Shown: one piece after another, positions 33,708-42,727 of the stretch
Layout of the letters: the number at the start of each line of letters is the position of its first letter
Position numbering within the stretch: the stretch's first letter is position 1
Source of the DNA: an uncultured Sutterella sp.
GTDB taxonomy: Bacteria; Pseudomonadota; Gammaproteobacteria; Burkholderiales; Burkholderiaceae_F
DNA: 46,589 bases
Direction: 5' to 3'
NCBI GenBank assembly: GCA_905198475.1
Contig: CAJKCQ010000011.1
Coordinates: 1 to 46,589 of the forward strand
Made by a program: the position numbers and the translations under genes
Notes under the pieces: generated by a model
Seen by the model: only the letters and a program-made list of their open reading frames with translations
What the model was told of the DNA's origin: nothing
The model's database searches: none

Positions 33708-34586
33708 TCACGCTTGCGCCTGCAGACGTCTTTCGGCGGCCAGCCGCAGCACCGTCGCCGTCATGCCCGCGCCCGTCACCACGGCGATGCCGCAGAGCGT
33801 CACGGCGTCGAAGCGTTCGCCGAAGATGAAGAAGCCGAGGATTACGGCGAAGGGAATGCCCGCGAACTGATAGACGGAGTTGAGAAGCGGATGACCGCAG
33901 GACCACCCCGTCGTGAGGGAGAGCTGCGCGCCCGTTGCCGCCGCACCGATTCCGAGAAGAAGCATCACGCCTTCGGCGGCGGGCGTGGAGAAGCCCGTTG
34001 CAATGCTGCCGATCAAGCCCGTCACCGTGCCGCAGAGCGTGAAGTAGAAGACGATCCGCTCGGGAGGCTCCTGGTGGCGCGAGAGGTCGCGGATCATGAA
34101 GTCCGCGCCGCCCCCGAGGCTGCCGAGAAGAACGCCGAGGAGCGTGCCCGTGAGGGCCGAGCCCGGCAGGTCGGGCCGCAGAATGAGGAGCACGCCCGCA
34201 AAGCCCGCGGCCACGGCGGCGAGGAGGGGCTTCTCCAACCGGTCGCCCGCGAGGCGCGACGCCAGGGCGAGAAAGAGGCAGAACCAAAGGGGGCCGGTGT
34301 AAGCGAAGGTCTGCGCGGTGCCGAGCGGCAAAATTTTGAGCACGTAGACGCCGAGCGTGATGCAGCACGTTCCGACCGCACAGCGCACGAGATGGCGCCA
34401 GGGGTGTCGGGTGCCGAGGGGCACGCGCCTGCGCTTGAGAAGGACGATGCAGAGCGCTGCGCCGAAGAGGCTCCGGAAGAAGATGATCTCCCAGACGGTG
34501 AAGTAGTCCGCCGCCATCTTCGTGAAGAGCGCGACTAACGCAAAGAGAAAGGTCGCGAGGAGCATCCAGAGGGACTTCACCGCCAT
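33708..34586 (-). CDS. EamA-family (DMT) inner-membrane transporter
   Basis: A 292-residue protein with ten predicted hydrophobic segments in two EamA repeats. The first starts MLLATFLFALVALFTK and includes FFRSLFGAAL; the second includes GVLLGSLGGGADFMI. Drug/metabolite-type exporters of this family move amino acids, nucleosides or metabolites; the substrate is not predictable. An AAGGAGATG-type ribosome site precedes the ATG. The gluQ gene lies 132 bp upstream on the same strand, so co-transcription is possible. Confidence 0.85.
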   Translation of the reverse strand: MAVKSLWMLLATFLFALVALFTKMAADYFTVWEIIFFRSLFGAALCIVLLKRRRVPLGTRHPWRHLVRCAVGTCCITLGVYVLKILPLGTAQTFAYTGPLWFCLFLALASRLAGDRLEKPLLAAVAAGFAGVLLILRPDLPGSALTGTLLGVLLGSLGGGADFMIRDLSRHQEPPERIVFYFTLCGTVTGLIGSIATGFSTPAAEGVMLLLGIGAAATGAQLSLTTGWSCGHPLLNSVYQFAGIPFAVILGFFIFGERFDAVTLCGIAVVTGAGMTATVLRLAAERRLQAQA

Positions 34587-34718
34587 TCTTCATCTCCTTT
34601 TCCTTCCTCCGGGAGCTGCGGACGAATTCATTCTCTCACCGCGCCGGTGAAGACGAAAACAAGCGGTTTCCCCGGGCGTCGGGCGGAAGACGCGAGGTCC
34701 GGAGTGTCTCCAGAGCGG

Positions 34719-35600
34719 TCAGCCGCCGATGCGCTCGCGCCAGAGCGGCACCGCTGCCCGGAGGAACGCCTCGGGCGAATCCGCGCCGATCCGCGGGAAG
34801 CCGAGGTGCGCGAAGGCGCGCTCGAGCGAACCCGTCGGATCGGAGACGTCCACGGGGCGGGCGCCGGCCTGCTTGGAGAGCTTCTCGCCCTCGTCGTTGA
34901 GAACGAGCGGAATGTGCATGTAGCGGGGCGGTTCGCCCCCGAGGGCGCGCGTGAGGAGGATCTGCCGCGGCGTGTTGTCCACGAGGTCCGCGCCGCGCAC
35001 GACGTCGGTGATTCCCGCGGCGAGGTCGTCGACGACGACCGCGAGCTGATAGGCCCAGAGCCCGTCGGCGCGCCGCAGGATGAAGTCGCCCACGGCGTGC
35101 TCGACGTCCTGCGTGAAGGAGCCGCACCAGCGGTCCGTGAAGGAGACCGTCCCGGAGGGCACGCGGAAGCGCAGCGACCGCGCGGGGCGTCCCCCCGTGC
35201 CCCTGCGGCAGGTGCCCGGGTAGACGCCGGGCGGAAGACCGAGACGCAGGTCGGCCGCGAAGATCTCCTTGCGCGAGCAGGCGCAGCCGAAGACGAGCCC
35301 CGCTGCGGTGAGCTTCGCCAAGGCCGCTTCATAGGCCGCGTACCGGTCGTGCTGCCAGACCACGGGTTCGTCCGAGGTCATGCCGAACCGCGCGAGGTCC
35401 TCGATGAAGGATTCGCCTGCGCCGGGCACGTCGCGCGGTGGGTCGATGTCCTCGATCCGCACGATCCACGCGCCCCCGTGCGCGCGGGCGTCGAGCCAGC
35501 TCGCGAGCGCGGCGGCGAGGCTGCCGGCATGAAGGCGCCCCGTGGGCGAGGGGGCGAAGCGTCCGCGGTAGACGTGCTCTGAGGACGGAGAGGTAGGCAT
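34719..35600 (-). CDS. gluQ: Glutamyl-Q tRNA(Asp) synthetase
   Basis: A 293-residue truncated glutamyl-tRNA synthetase paralogue that attaches glutamate to queuosine at position 34 of tRNA(Asp). The HIGH-type motif is PSPTGRLHAGSL at 18-29, WIVRIEDIDPPR follows, and the KMSKS-type motif is EKLSKQ. FGCACSRKE and the later TCRRG provide the Cys residues of the zinc site. The anticodon-binding domain of true GluRS is absent, as expected for GluQ. Its presence implies queuosine-modified tRNA in this organism. It is divergent from the MFS gene across 97 bp. Confidence 0.93.
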   Translation of the reverse strand: MPTSPSSEHVYRGRFAPSPTGRLHAGSLAAALASWLDARAHGGAWIVRIEDIDPPRDVPGAGESFIEDLARFGMTSDEPVVWQHDRYAAYEAALAKLTAAGLVFGCACSRKEIFAADLRLGLPPGVYPGTCRRGTGGRPARSLRFRVPSGTVSFTDRWCGSFTQDVEHAVGDFILRRADGLWAYQLAVVVDDLAAGITDVVRGADLVDNTPRQILLTRALGGEPPRYMHIPLVLNDEGEKLSKQAGARPVDVSDPTGSLERAFAHLGFPRIGADSPEAFLRAAVPLWRERIGG

Positions 35601-35697
35601 CCGGAACTATTGGAGAAAGGTCGGAGGAAGAGCAGAATTTTAAGGTCGTGCGCCGCGCGTCAGCCGCGGCGCCGCACTTTTCGTCCCCCGTCCCTCA

Positions 35698-36975
35698 ATG
35701 CCCGACTCCTCCGAATCCGCCGGTTCCTCCGCCGCCTCCCCCACCCGCGGGCAGACGCCGCCCCACGCGCCGCCCACGCTCGCCGACGGCGCGCTTCTCG
35801 CTGTCTTCGGCACGCTCGGCCCCTTCGCCGCCAACACCTACGTGCCCGCTTTCGGCGAGATCGCAAAGGACTTCGGCGTCGGCATCGTCGCGGTGCAGCA
35901 GTCGCTTTCGCTCTACCTCGTCACGTTCGCGGTCGTTTCGCTCTTCATCGGGGCGCTCTCGGACGCGCTCGGGCGCCGGCGCGTCCTCGTGGCCGCCACG
36001 CTCGGCTTCGCGGCGGCCTCGCTCGGTGCCATGACCGCCGAGTCGATCGCGGCCTTCTACGGCTGGCGCTTCCTCATGGGACTCACGGTGTCCGCGGGTC
36101 CCGTGCTCTCGCAGGCGATCGTGCGCGACCGCTGGCAGGGCATCGAGGCCGCCAAGATCATCGCCCTCATCGCCGTGCTCTTCGGGCTCGGGCCCTGCCT
36201 CGCGCCGATCGTCGGGGGCGAGCTCACGGTGCACTTCGGCTGGCGCTCGATCTTCGCCTTCCTCGCGCTTTTCAGCCTCGGGCTCACCGCGCTTTCGCTC
36301 TTCGTGCTCAAGGAGTCCCTCCCGCCGGAGCGCCGCGTCTCCTTCCGGCCCGCCGAGACGGTGCGGCGCTACTGCAGGGTACTCGCGTGCCCGCCCTTCA
36401 CCGCGGGCGTTCTCGCCCACGGGTGCTGCTTCATGGGTCTCATCGTCTATTCGGCGGGAGCGGCCGACTTCGTCCTTCACGTCATGGGGCTCGGCATCGA
36501 CGAATTCGCCTGGATGATGGTGCCGATCGTCGCCGTCTCGATGGCGGGCACCTGGATCGGGCCGAAACTCCTCGAAAAGATGGGCGCCCGGCGCCTGGTC
36601 TTCGGCGGCTTCGCGCTCCTCATCGGTTCGGGGCTCGTCGGCGCCCTGGTCGAGTGGGTCGAGCCTCTGGGCTTCCCCTGGGTGCTCCTGGCGCCCTTGG
36701 TCTACAACTTCGCCGCGGGTGCGGTGCGCCCGACCATCAACGTGATGAACCTGGACTACTTCCCGAAGAGCCGCGGACTGGCGGCTTCGGTGCAGCAGTT
36801 CTGCCTCACCGGCGCCTTTGCCGTCTCTTCGGCGCTCCTGGTGCCGCTCGTGATGGGGGCGGCCTGGAAGTATTCGCTCGTGATGCTTTTCTCGGGGCTC
36901 GCCGCGCTCGCGCTCTGGCTGGTCGTCGACCGCACGCGCGCGAAGCATCTTCCGGCGGGTGCCGGGCGCTTCTGA
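35698..36975 (+). CDS. MFS transporter, Bcr/CflA drug-resistance type
   Basis: A 425-residue, 12-segment major facilitator protein. A disordered Ser/Pro-rich N-terminus of about 27 residues precedes the first helix (LLAVFGTLGPFAANTYVPAF). The loop 2-3 motif A is GALSDALGRRRVL and the motif C-like region is GLGPCLAPIVGG. WRFLMGLTVSAGPVLSQAIV, followed by RDRW, is typical of Bcr/CflA exporters (YPAF near helix 1, AIVRD after helix 4). The likely role is proton-driven efflux of a drug or metabolite. No ribosome site is obvious before the ATG at 35698, so the start could lie a few codons downstream. Confidence 0.85.
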   Translation: MPDSSESAGSSAASPTRGQTPPHAPPTLADGALLAVFGTLGPFAANTYVPAFGEIAKDFGVGIVAVQQSLSLYLVTFAVVSLFIGALSDALGRRRVLVAATLGFAAASLGAMTAESIAAFYGWRFLMGLTVSAGPVLSQAIVRDRWQGIEAAKIIALIAVLFGLGPCLAPIVGGELTVHFGWRSIFAFLALFSLGLTALSLFVLKESLPPERRVSFRPAETVRRYCRVLACPPFTAGVLAHGCCFMGLIVYSAGAADFVLHVMGLGIDEFAWMMVPIVAVSMAGTWIGPKLLEKMGARRLVFGGFALLIGSGLVGALVEWVEPLGFPWVLLAPLVYNFAAGAVRPTINVMNLDYFPKSRGLAASVQQFCLTGAFAVSSALLVPLVMGAAWKYSLVMLFSGLAALALWLVVDRTRAKHLPAGAGRF

Positions 36976-37284
36976 GGCGAATGGGGCGGGGCCGCCCGCG
37001 CGGCCCACGCCTGCAATCCGGTCGGCTCCCCCTCCGTCTTCTTCGGCCGGAGCTTTGCCCGAGGCCGCTCGGCCTCCGGCGGCGCATCGCGCTGCCGTGG
37101 TGCGCATCCCGCGTGTGAAGTCAGGTTGCGCCCGAAGACCGCAGCGTCTTCCGGGCGGCCCGGCAGGGCTGCGGAAGACAAAAAAAGGAGGCGGACCGCA
37201 CGCAGGCGGCCGCCCCTCTCGAATGAACCGAAATCCGGAGCGCCTCAGGCGGCGGGTGGTTCACGCCGCCGCCCCCTCTGCGGG
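36976..37284. other. Intergenic region between convergent transporter genes
   Basis: No gene seen. It holds a GTCTTCCG/CGGAAGAC inverted repeat (37147-37179) and, immediately beside it, the minus-strand terminator of the GsiB-like gene. Confidence 0.5.
37180..37218 (-). terminator. Intrinsic terminator of the first GsiB-like gene
   Basis: On the minus strand, GAGGGGCGG... pairs with CGCCTC, and a run of T (complement of 37180-37186) follows directly. This is the clearest U-tract terminator in the window. Confidence 0.7.
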
Positions 37285-38823
37285 CTACTCCAGTTCGGCG
37301 TTCAGATAATCCATGCCGGCGTCGAGCTGGATGAAGAAGTTCTTGAGGTTCTTCACCTTGGCCGAAACGTTCTGCTCAACCACGAGCGGAATCCAGGGCG
37401 CTTCGTCCCACGTGGTCTTCTGCGCGGCGTCGTAGAGCGCCTGCTTCTTCGCGCGGTCCGTGGTCTTCAGCGCATCGGCGAAGTTCTGGTCGAGCACCGG
37501 GTTCGAGTAGAAGCCGTAGTTGCCCGCCACGGGCGCCCAGGACTCGGTGGCGAGCAGCGGACGCACCGCCCAGTCGAGTTCGCCCGTCGAGGAGGACCAG
37601 CCGGCGTAGAGCATGTTGAGCTTCGCCTCCTCGGGCTTGTGGAGGAGGTAGGCCGTGCGCTGGCCCGACTCCATCGCCATGACGGAGACCTTGACGCCCA
37701 CCTGAGCGAACTGCTGCTGCAGGAACTGAATGACCTTCTGCGCGGTCGTGTGGTTGTAGAGCGACCAGAGCGTCGCCGTGAAGCCGTTCGGGTATCCCGC
37801 CTCCTTGAGGAGCTCGCGGGCCTTCTTCGGGTCGTAGGGCCAGGCGCCGAACTGCGTCGCGTAGTCCACGCCCTCCGGGGCGATGCCGGTCGCGGGCATG
37901 GCGAAGCCGTTGAAGGCGACCTTGGCGAGCGCGGCCTTGTTGATCGCGTAGTTGAGCGCCTGACGGACCTTCGGGTTGTCGAAGGGCTTCATCTTCGTGT
38001 TGAAGGCGACGTAGCGCTCGATGATCGAGGGCGAGACCGTGACGTCGATCCCTGGTTCGCCTTCGAGGGTCTTCACCTGTTCGGGAGGAACGGGGAAGAT
38101 GAACTGCGCCTCGCCCGTGCGCAGCATCGCCACGCGGGTGCTGTTTTCAGGCACGGGCTTGAAGGTGATGCCGTCCAACTTCGGGAGCCCCTTCTGCCAG
38201 TAGTTGGGGTTCTTCACGACGTGAAGGATTTCCGACGGGTTGTACTCGGCCATCGTGTAGGGGCCTGTGCCGCAGGGATGGAAGGCGATCTGCTTGCCGG
38301 GATACTTCTCGAGCGCCTTCGGGCAGATCATCACGCCCGCCGGGTGCGCGAGCTGGTTGATGAAGGCCGAGAAGGGCTTGTGCAGCGTGATGCGGACCGT
38401 GTAGGGATCGACCACTTCGGTCTTCGCAATGTTGTTGTAGAGCGAGTAGCGCCGCAGGGCGTTCGCCTTGTTCGTGACGCGGTCGAAGTTCGCCTTCACG
38501 GCGTCCGCCTGAAACTCCGTGCCGTCGTGGAACTTAACGCCCTTGCGCAGCTTCACCGTGTAGACCAGGCCGTCCGGGGAGACGGTGTAGGACTCGGCGA
38601 GGACGTTCTGGAGCTTCATGTCCTTGTCGAAGCCGAAAAGGCCTTCGTACATGGTCTTCGCCGCGCTGTAGGAGAGCGTGTCGGTCGCGTCGTATGGATC
38701 CATCGTCGTGAAGGTGGAGGCGATGCCGACGGTGATTTCCTTCGCGACGGCAGGAGCCGAGGCGAATGTGGTGAGGGCGCCCGCGAGGGCGAATGTGAGG
38801 GCGGCGGCCTTGAGGTGCTTCAT
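37285..38823 (-). CDS. Peptide/glutathione-type ABC substrate-binding protein A (GsiB-like)
   Basis: A 512-residue periplasmic binding protein of the SBP family 5, the same length as E. coli GsiB. The signal is MKHLKAAALTFALAGALTTF, ending near VAKE. The mature chain has TMDPYDATDTLSYSAAKTMY, LRKGVKFHDGTEFQADAVK (family signature), HPCGTGPYTMAEY and VRQALNYAINK. It would bind glutathione, peptides or a similar compound for an ABC importer, but no permease or ATPase gene is in the window. AAGGAAG precedes the ATG at 38823. It is a tandem paralogue of the gene at 39052, with long identical stretches. Confidence 0.9.
   Translation of the reverse strand: MKHLKAAALTFALAGALTTFASAPAVAKEITVGIASTFTTMDPYDATDTLSYSAAKTMYEGLFGFDKDMKLQNVLAESYTVSPDGLVYTVKLRKGVKFHDGTEFQADAVKANFDRVTNKANALRRYSLYNNIAKTEVVDPYTVRITLHKPFSAFINQLAHPAGVMICPKALEKYPGKQIAFHPCGTGPYTMAEYNPSEILHVVKNPNYWQKGLPKLDGITFKPVPENSTRVAMLRTGEAQFIFPVPPEQVKTLEGEPGIDVTVSPSIIERYVAFNTKMKPFDNPKVRQALNYAINKAALAKVAFNGFAMPATGIAPEGVDYATQFGAWPYDPKKARELLKEAGYPNGFTATLWSLYNHTTAQKVIQFLQQQFAQVGVKVSVMAMESGQRTAYLLHKPEEAKLNMLYAGWSSSTGELDWAVRPLLATESWAPVAGNYGFYSNPVLDQNFADALKTTDRAKKQALYDAAQKTTWDEAPWIPLVVEQNVSAKVKNLKNFFIQLDAGMDYLNAELE
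38477..38697 (-). repeat. 221-bp identical tract, copy 1
   Basis: This part of the first GsiB-like gene is base-for-base identical to 40244-40464 in the second, whereas other parts of the two genes differ at many silent sites. Confidence 0.85.
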
Positions 38824-38988
38824 GATGGGGCTTCCTTCGTGCTTTGAAACGATCTTCCTTGGACGCCCTGCGGCACACCCATGCGGGGCCGGATGCGCAT
38901 CACGAGGGCGTCTCGTGTGCGTGCTTTTATTCTGGGCAATCTTCGTGCCAGACCGTCGCCGCCGCCGGGCCCGGGACACGAAGGCGCA

Positions 38989-39022
38989 AAGGGCGGCGCG
39001 GACCCTGCGGTCCGGCCGCCCT
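38989..39022 (-). terminator. Hairpin after the second GsiB-like gene
   Basis: AAGGGCGG...GGACC pairs with GGTCC...CCGCCCTT around a CTGC loop, 30 bp past the stop on the minus strand. Confidence 0.65.
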
Positions 39023-39051
39023 TCGCGAGGAGATGCTCCAAGCGCGGAGGA

Positions 39052-40587
39052 CTACTTCACGTCCACATCGCTGAACTCAAACCCGCCGTCGGGCTGGATG
39101 TAGAAGCCCGAGACGTTCTTCGCCTGACCCGAGACGTTCTGCTCGGTGACGAGGTAGATCCACGGGCAGTCCTCCCAGACGGCCTTCTGCGCGCTCGAGT
39201 AGAGGGCCTGCTTCTTCGCCTTGTCGGTCGTGCGAAGCGCCTCGCGGAAGTTCTCGTCGAGCACCTTGTTCGAGTAGTAGCCGTAGTTCACCGCGACGGG
39301 GGCCCAGGAGGCCGTCGCGAGGAGCGGCCTCAAGGCCCAGTCGAGCTCGCCCGTCGAAGAAGACCACCCGGCGTAGACCATCTTCAGCTGGGAGTCCTTG
39401 GGCTTCTTGAGGAGGTAGCTCGTGCGCTGGCCGGCCTCCATCGCCATGACGGAGACCTTGACACCCACCTGAGCGAACTGCTGCTGCAGGAACTGAATGA
39501 CCTTCTGCGCGGTCGTGTGGTTGTAGAGCGACCAGAGCGTCGCCGTGAAGCCGTTCGGGTACCCCGCCTCCTTGAGGAGCTCGCGGGCCTTCTTCGGGTC
39601 GTAGGGCCAGGCGCCGTACACGTCGGCGAATTCAACGCCCTTGGGCGCGACGCCGGTGACGGGATCCGCGAGCCCGTTGAAGGCGACCTTGGCGAGCGCG
39701 GTCTTGTTGACGGCGTAGTTGAGGGCCTGGCGGACCTTCGGGTTGTTGAAGGGGGCGATCTGCGTGTTGAAGGCGACGTAGCGCTCGATGATCGACGGGG
39801 TCTTCGTGATCGTGAGGTTGGGTTCGCCTTCGAGGGTCTTCACCTGTTCGGGCGGCACCGGATAGATGAACTGCGCCTCGCCCGTGCGCAGCATCGCTAC
39901 GCGCGTGCTGTTCTCAGGCACGGGCTTGAAGGTCATGCCGTCGATCTTGGGGAGGCCCTTGCGCCAGTAGTCGGGGTTCTTCACGACGTGGAGAATCTCG
40001 GACGGGTTGTATTCGGCGACCTTGAAGGGGCCGGTGCCGCAGGGATGGAAGGCGAGCTGCTTGCCCGGGTACTGCTTGATCGCGTTCGGGCAGATCATTG
40101 CGCCCGAGGCGTGGCCCAACTGATTGACGAAGGCCGAGAAGGGTTCGTGGAGCGTGAACTTCACCGTGTAGGGATCGACCACTTCGGTCTTCGCGATGTT
40201 GTAGTAGAGCGAATAGCGCCGCAGGGCGTTCGCCTTGTTCGTCACGCGGTCGAAGTTCGCCTTCACGGCGTCCGCCTGAAACTCCGTGCCGTCGTGGAAC
40301 TTAACGCCCTTGCGCAGCTTCACCGTGTAGACCAGGCCGTCCGGGGAGACGGTGTAGGACTCGGCGAGGACGTTCTGGAGCTTCATGTCCTTGTCGAAGC
40401 CGAAAAGGCCTTCGTACATGGTCTTCGCCGCGCTGTAGGAGAGCGTGTCGGTCGCGTCGTATGGGTCCATCGTCGTGAAGGTGCTCGAAACGGCGACCGT
40501 GATTTCCTTTGCTCCGGCCGGAGCGGCCGAGAGTCCGATGAGCGCGCTCGAGAGGGCGAGCGCAGCCGCGGCATGGATGAGCTTCAT
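39052..40587 (-). CDS. Peptide/glutathione-type ABC substrate-binding protein B (GsiB-like)
   Basis: A 511-residue tandem paralogue of protein A. The signal is MKLIHAAAALALSSALIGLS, ending near AGAKE; the SBP_bac_5 signature LRKGVKFHDGTEFQADAVK, HPCGTGPFKVAEY and VRQALNYAVNK match. Differences cluster in the last third and near residues 190-260 (for example LTITKTPSIIERY), which would set ligand preference. I chose the ATG at 40587 by alignment to protein A; an ATG at 40596 gives three more residues, and neither has a clear ribosome site. No transporter partner is adjacent. Confidence 0.88.
   Translation of the reverse strand: MKLIHAAAALALSSALIGLSAAPAGAKEITVAVSSTFTTMDPYDATDTLSYSAAKTMYEGLFGFDKDMKLQNVLAESYTVSPDGLVYTVKLRKGVKFHDGTEFQADAVKANFDRVTNKANALRRYSLYYNIAKTEVVDPYTVKFTLHEPFSAFVNQLGHASGAMICPNAIKQYPGKQLAFHPCGTGPFKVAEYNPSEILHVVKNPDYWRKGLPKIDGMTFKPVPENSTRVAMLRTGEAQFIYPVPPEQVKTLEGEPNLTITKTPSIIERYVAFNTQIAPFNNPKVRQALNYAVNKTALAKVAFNGLADPVTGVAPKGVEFADVYGAWPYDPKKARELLKEAGYPNGFTATLWSLYNHTTAQKVIQFLQQQFAQVGVKVSVMAMEAGQRTSYLLKKPKDSQLKMVYAGWSSSTGELDWALRPLLATASWAPVAVNYGYYSNKVLDENFREALRTTDKAKKQALYSSAQKAVWEDCPWIYLVTEQNVSGQAKNVSGFYIQPDGGFEFSDVDVK
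40244..40464 (-). repeat. 221-bp identical tract, copy 2
   Basis: Partner of 38477-38697, at a constant offset of 1767 bp. Single differences (for example A/G after 38697) bound the tract. Confidence 0.85.
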
Positions 40588-41119
40588 TGCTTGCATTTGT
40601 GAGAAAAGGTGCTTCGCGCACGGCTCCGTTTCCATCAGGAATGGGGGAAGTCGTGGGGCTTTCCTCCTTCTAAGCAAGGGGCGTGCCGAAGAGGGCGTCG
40701 GGAGTGAACTACGGGAAAGCGTGCTCCTGCGCACCAGGGTGATGCGCGCCCGTTTGGGGTGCGTTCATGCATCAAAAGCGTGAACAGGCGAAGCTTTCGC
40801 GGGCGTCATCAAGCCGTCATGGAGCCGGCGCGGAGGCACGAGTTGGTCGCCGGTCTTGCGTCTTGAGACCGGCGCTTGGGTTTGGAGGCGGTGCGACGGG
40901 AGCGCCTTCGCGCTGCCGCTCGGACGGCGGCGGCATGAATTCACGGTCGATGGCGGCCGCTCTGGGTTAGGATCTTATGGGTGGAGGTGCGCAGCCGGGC
41001 TCCCTTCGTGCCGAAGCCTGCGGGCCTGCGATAGGCAGAGAGACGCCGGTAATGGCCGCCTCTCCCGTCGTCCAAGTAGGTTGCCGCCGCAACCTCGAAT
41101 CCATACCGTAAGCATCATC
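40588..41119. other. Intergenic region between divergent genes
   Basis: Over 500 bp between the divergent GsiB-like and AAA-like genes with no supported gene. It must contain both promoters. TAGGAT near 40968 is a weak -10 candidate. Confidence 0.45.
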
Positions 41120-42727
41120 ATGCAGCCTCTTCCGTTCGGACTCTCCTCCTTTGAAGCGATTCGCGCCGGCAACGCCGTCTATGTCGACAAAACGGCGCTT
41201 CTTCCGGAGTTGGCGCAGATCGGCGCAAAGATTTTTCTCGCCAGACCGAGGCGCTTTGGCAAGTCGCTCCTCGTTTCGACGTTCAAGTCGCTCTTTGCGC
41301 ACGGACTGCGGGACTTCAAGGGTTTGGCAATAGAGGGACTGTGGAACGACCGGACCTATCCTGTTGTTCATCTCGACCTTTCCGCTTTGCCCGAATTCAG
41401 GTCGCGGGGTCAGTTTCAAAGCGTCTGGACTGATTTGCTCGCTGCAAATTTTGCGACGGTCGGATTCCGCTTCGATTCGGCAAGCACCATCTCGTTCTGG
41501 CAGCAGTTTCGGTTGTGGCTGCGCTCGCTTCCCGTCCTTTCGCTCGTCGTGCTGATTGATGAATACGATGCGCCACTCACGAGGGTGATCAACGACGAAG
41601 ATTCGTTCAATGAGGTTAGAGATCAGCTCAATGAATTCTTTCGCGCATTGAAGGAATGCGACGGAGCGCTGCGCTTCTTCTTCATGACGGGCATAACGAA
41701 GTTCAGCCACACCAGCATTTTCTCGGCCTTCAACAACCTTTATGACATTTCGCTCGAACCGCAGTACGGCGCGCTTCTGGGCTGGACGGAGGATGAGGTC
41801 AAGCAGTGCTTCGGCGAGTATGTCGGGCGGGCCTCCAGAGCCCTGAATGTGTCAACGGAAGAGATTGTCGACGGATTGAGGCGCAATTACGATGGATTTT
41901 GTTTTGAACAGACGGGATCCGTTCACGTTTTCTGTCCTTGGTCCGTACTCCATTTCCTGCGTTCTCCTGCAACGGGTTTCCAGAACTATTGGTATCGTAG
42001 CGGCGGACAACCGACCGTTCTGAAGAATTTTCTCAAGCGACACGCCATTGCCAATCCATTGAAATACGATGTACCGTTGAGTCTCCCGCTCTCCGAGCTG
42101 CAGGCGCCGCGGCAGTACGACGAACTTTCACTCGAAGTGCTTCTGACGCAGGCCGGGTACCTCACCATCCGGTCTGTGCGTTCTGATGAGGTCGTATTTC
42201 TCGGGTACCCAAACGAAGAGGTTTCGGTTTCTTTGGCGAGGCTTTATTCAGACGAGCTGCTGCGGGGGCGGCCCATGCGCGGCAATGTGGATGCGCGGCC
42301 GGCCGGAGAGGTGCTTGCTTCCGGCTCGCTCTCCGATGTGGTTGCGCTCTTTGGAGATGCATTGAACGCCATCGACTACAAAGACTATCCCATCAAGAGC
42401 GAGGCGCACCTTCGGGCTTATCTCCAAGTCCTGCTGATTGGTGCCGCCATGGTGCCTGAGGTGGAGAAGCATTCCGCGCTCGGGCGCAGCGATCTCGAGC
42501 TCAATGCCGGATGCCGCCGGTGGGTTTTTGAATTCAAGTATGTGGAACATGAGCGAGACGTTCCCAAACTGCTCAGGAAGGCGCTTGAACAACTCAGGGA
42601 GCGGCGCTATGGAGAAACGCCGCACGGCAGAACGCTCCTCAGGGCGGCGTTGGTTTTCGACGGCGCCAAAAGGCGCTTCGCCGCAGCGGAGATGCTGCAC
42701 GAAGAGAGCGGCTGCGGTGCAAAGTAG
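41120..42727 (+). CDS. AAA-ATPase-like protein with C-terminal PD-(D/E)XK nuclease domain
   Basis: A 535-residue protein of the AAA_AA-like plus PDDEXK_9 (DUF1703) type common in gut bacteria. The N-terminus has YVDKTALLPEL and the nucleotide loop RPRRFGKSLL (42-51); Walker B is VLIDEYDAPL (144-153). The C-terminal nuclease core has Asp458 in GRSDLEL and Glu471-x-Lys473 in VFEFKY. Its cellular role is not established; mobility and defence roles have been suggested for the family. Its base composition is visibly less GC-rich than its neighbours, and the downstream MetQ-like gene is truncated, both consistent with horizontal arrival. No clear ribosome site precedes the ATG at 41120. Confidence 0.85.
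   Translation: MQPLPFGLSSFEAIRAGNAVYVDKTALLPELAQIGAKIFLARPRRFGKSLLVSTFKSLFAHGLRDFKGLAIEGLWNDRTYPVVHLDLSALPEFRSRGQFQSVWTDLLAANFATVGFRFDSASTISFWQQFRLWLRSLPVLSLVVLIDEYDAPLTRVINDEDSFNEVRDQLNEFFRALKECDGALRFFFMTGITKFSHTSIFSAFNNLYDISLEPQYGALLGWTEDEVKQCFGEYVGRASRALNVSTEEIVDGLRRNYDGFCFEQTGSVHVFCPWSVLHFLRSPATGFQNYWYRSGGQPTVLKNFLKRHAIANPLKYDVPLSLPLSELQAPRQYDELSLEVLLTQAGYLTIRSVRSDEVVFLGYPNEEVSVSLARLYSDELLRGRPMRGNVDARPAGEVLASGSLSDVVALFGDALNAIDYKDYPIKSEAHLRAYLQVLLIGAAMVPEVEKHSALGRSDLELNAGCRRWVFEFKYVEHERDVPKLLRKALEQLRERRYGETPHGRTLLRAALVFDGAKRRFAAAEMLHEESGCGAK

Noticed and set aside
35698..36975. Alternative overlapping Arg-rich frames in the MFS gene
   Set aside because: Only one frame gives twelve hydrophobic segments and the Bcr/CflA motifs.
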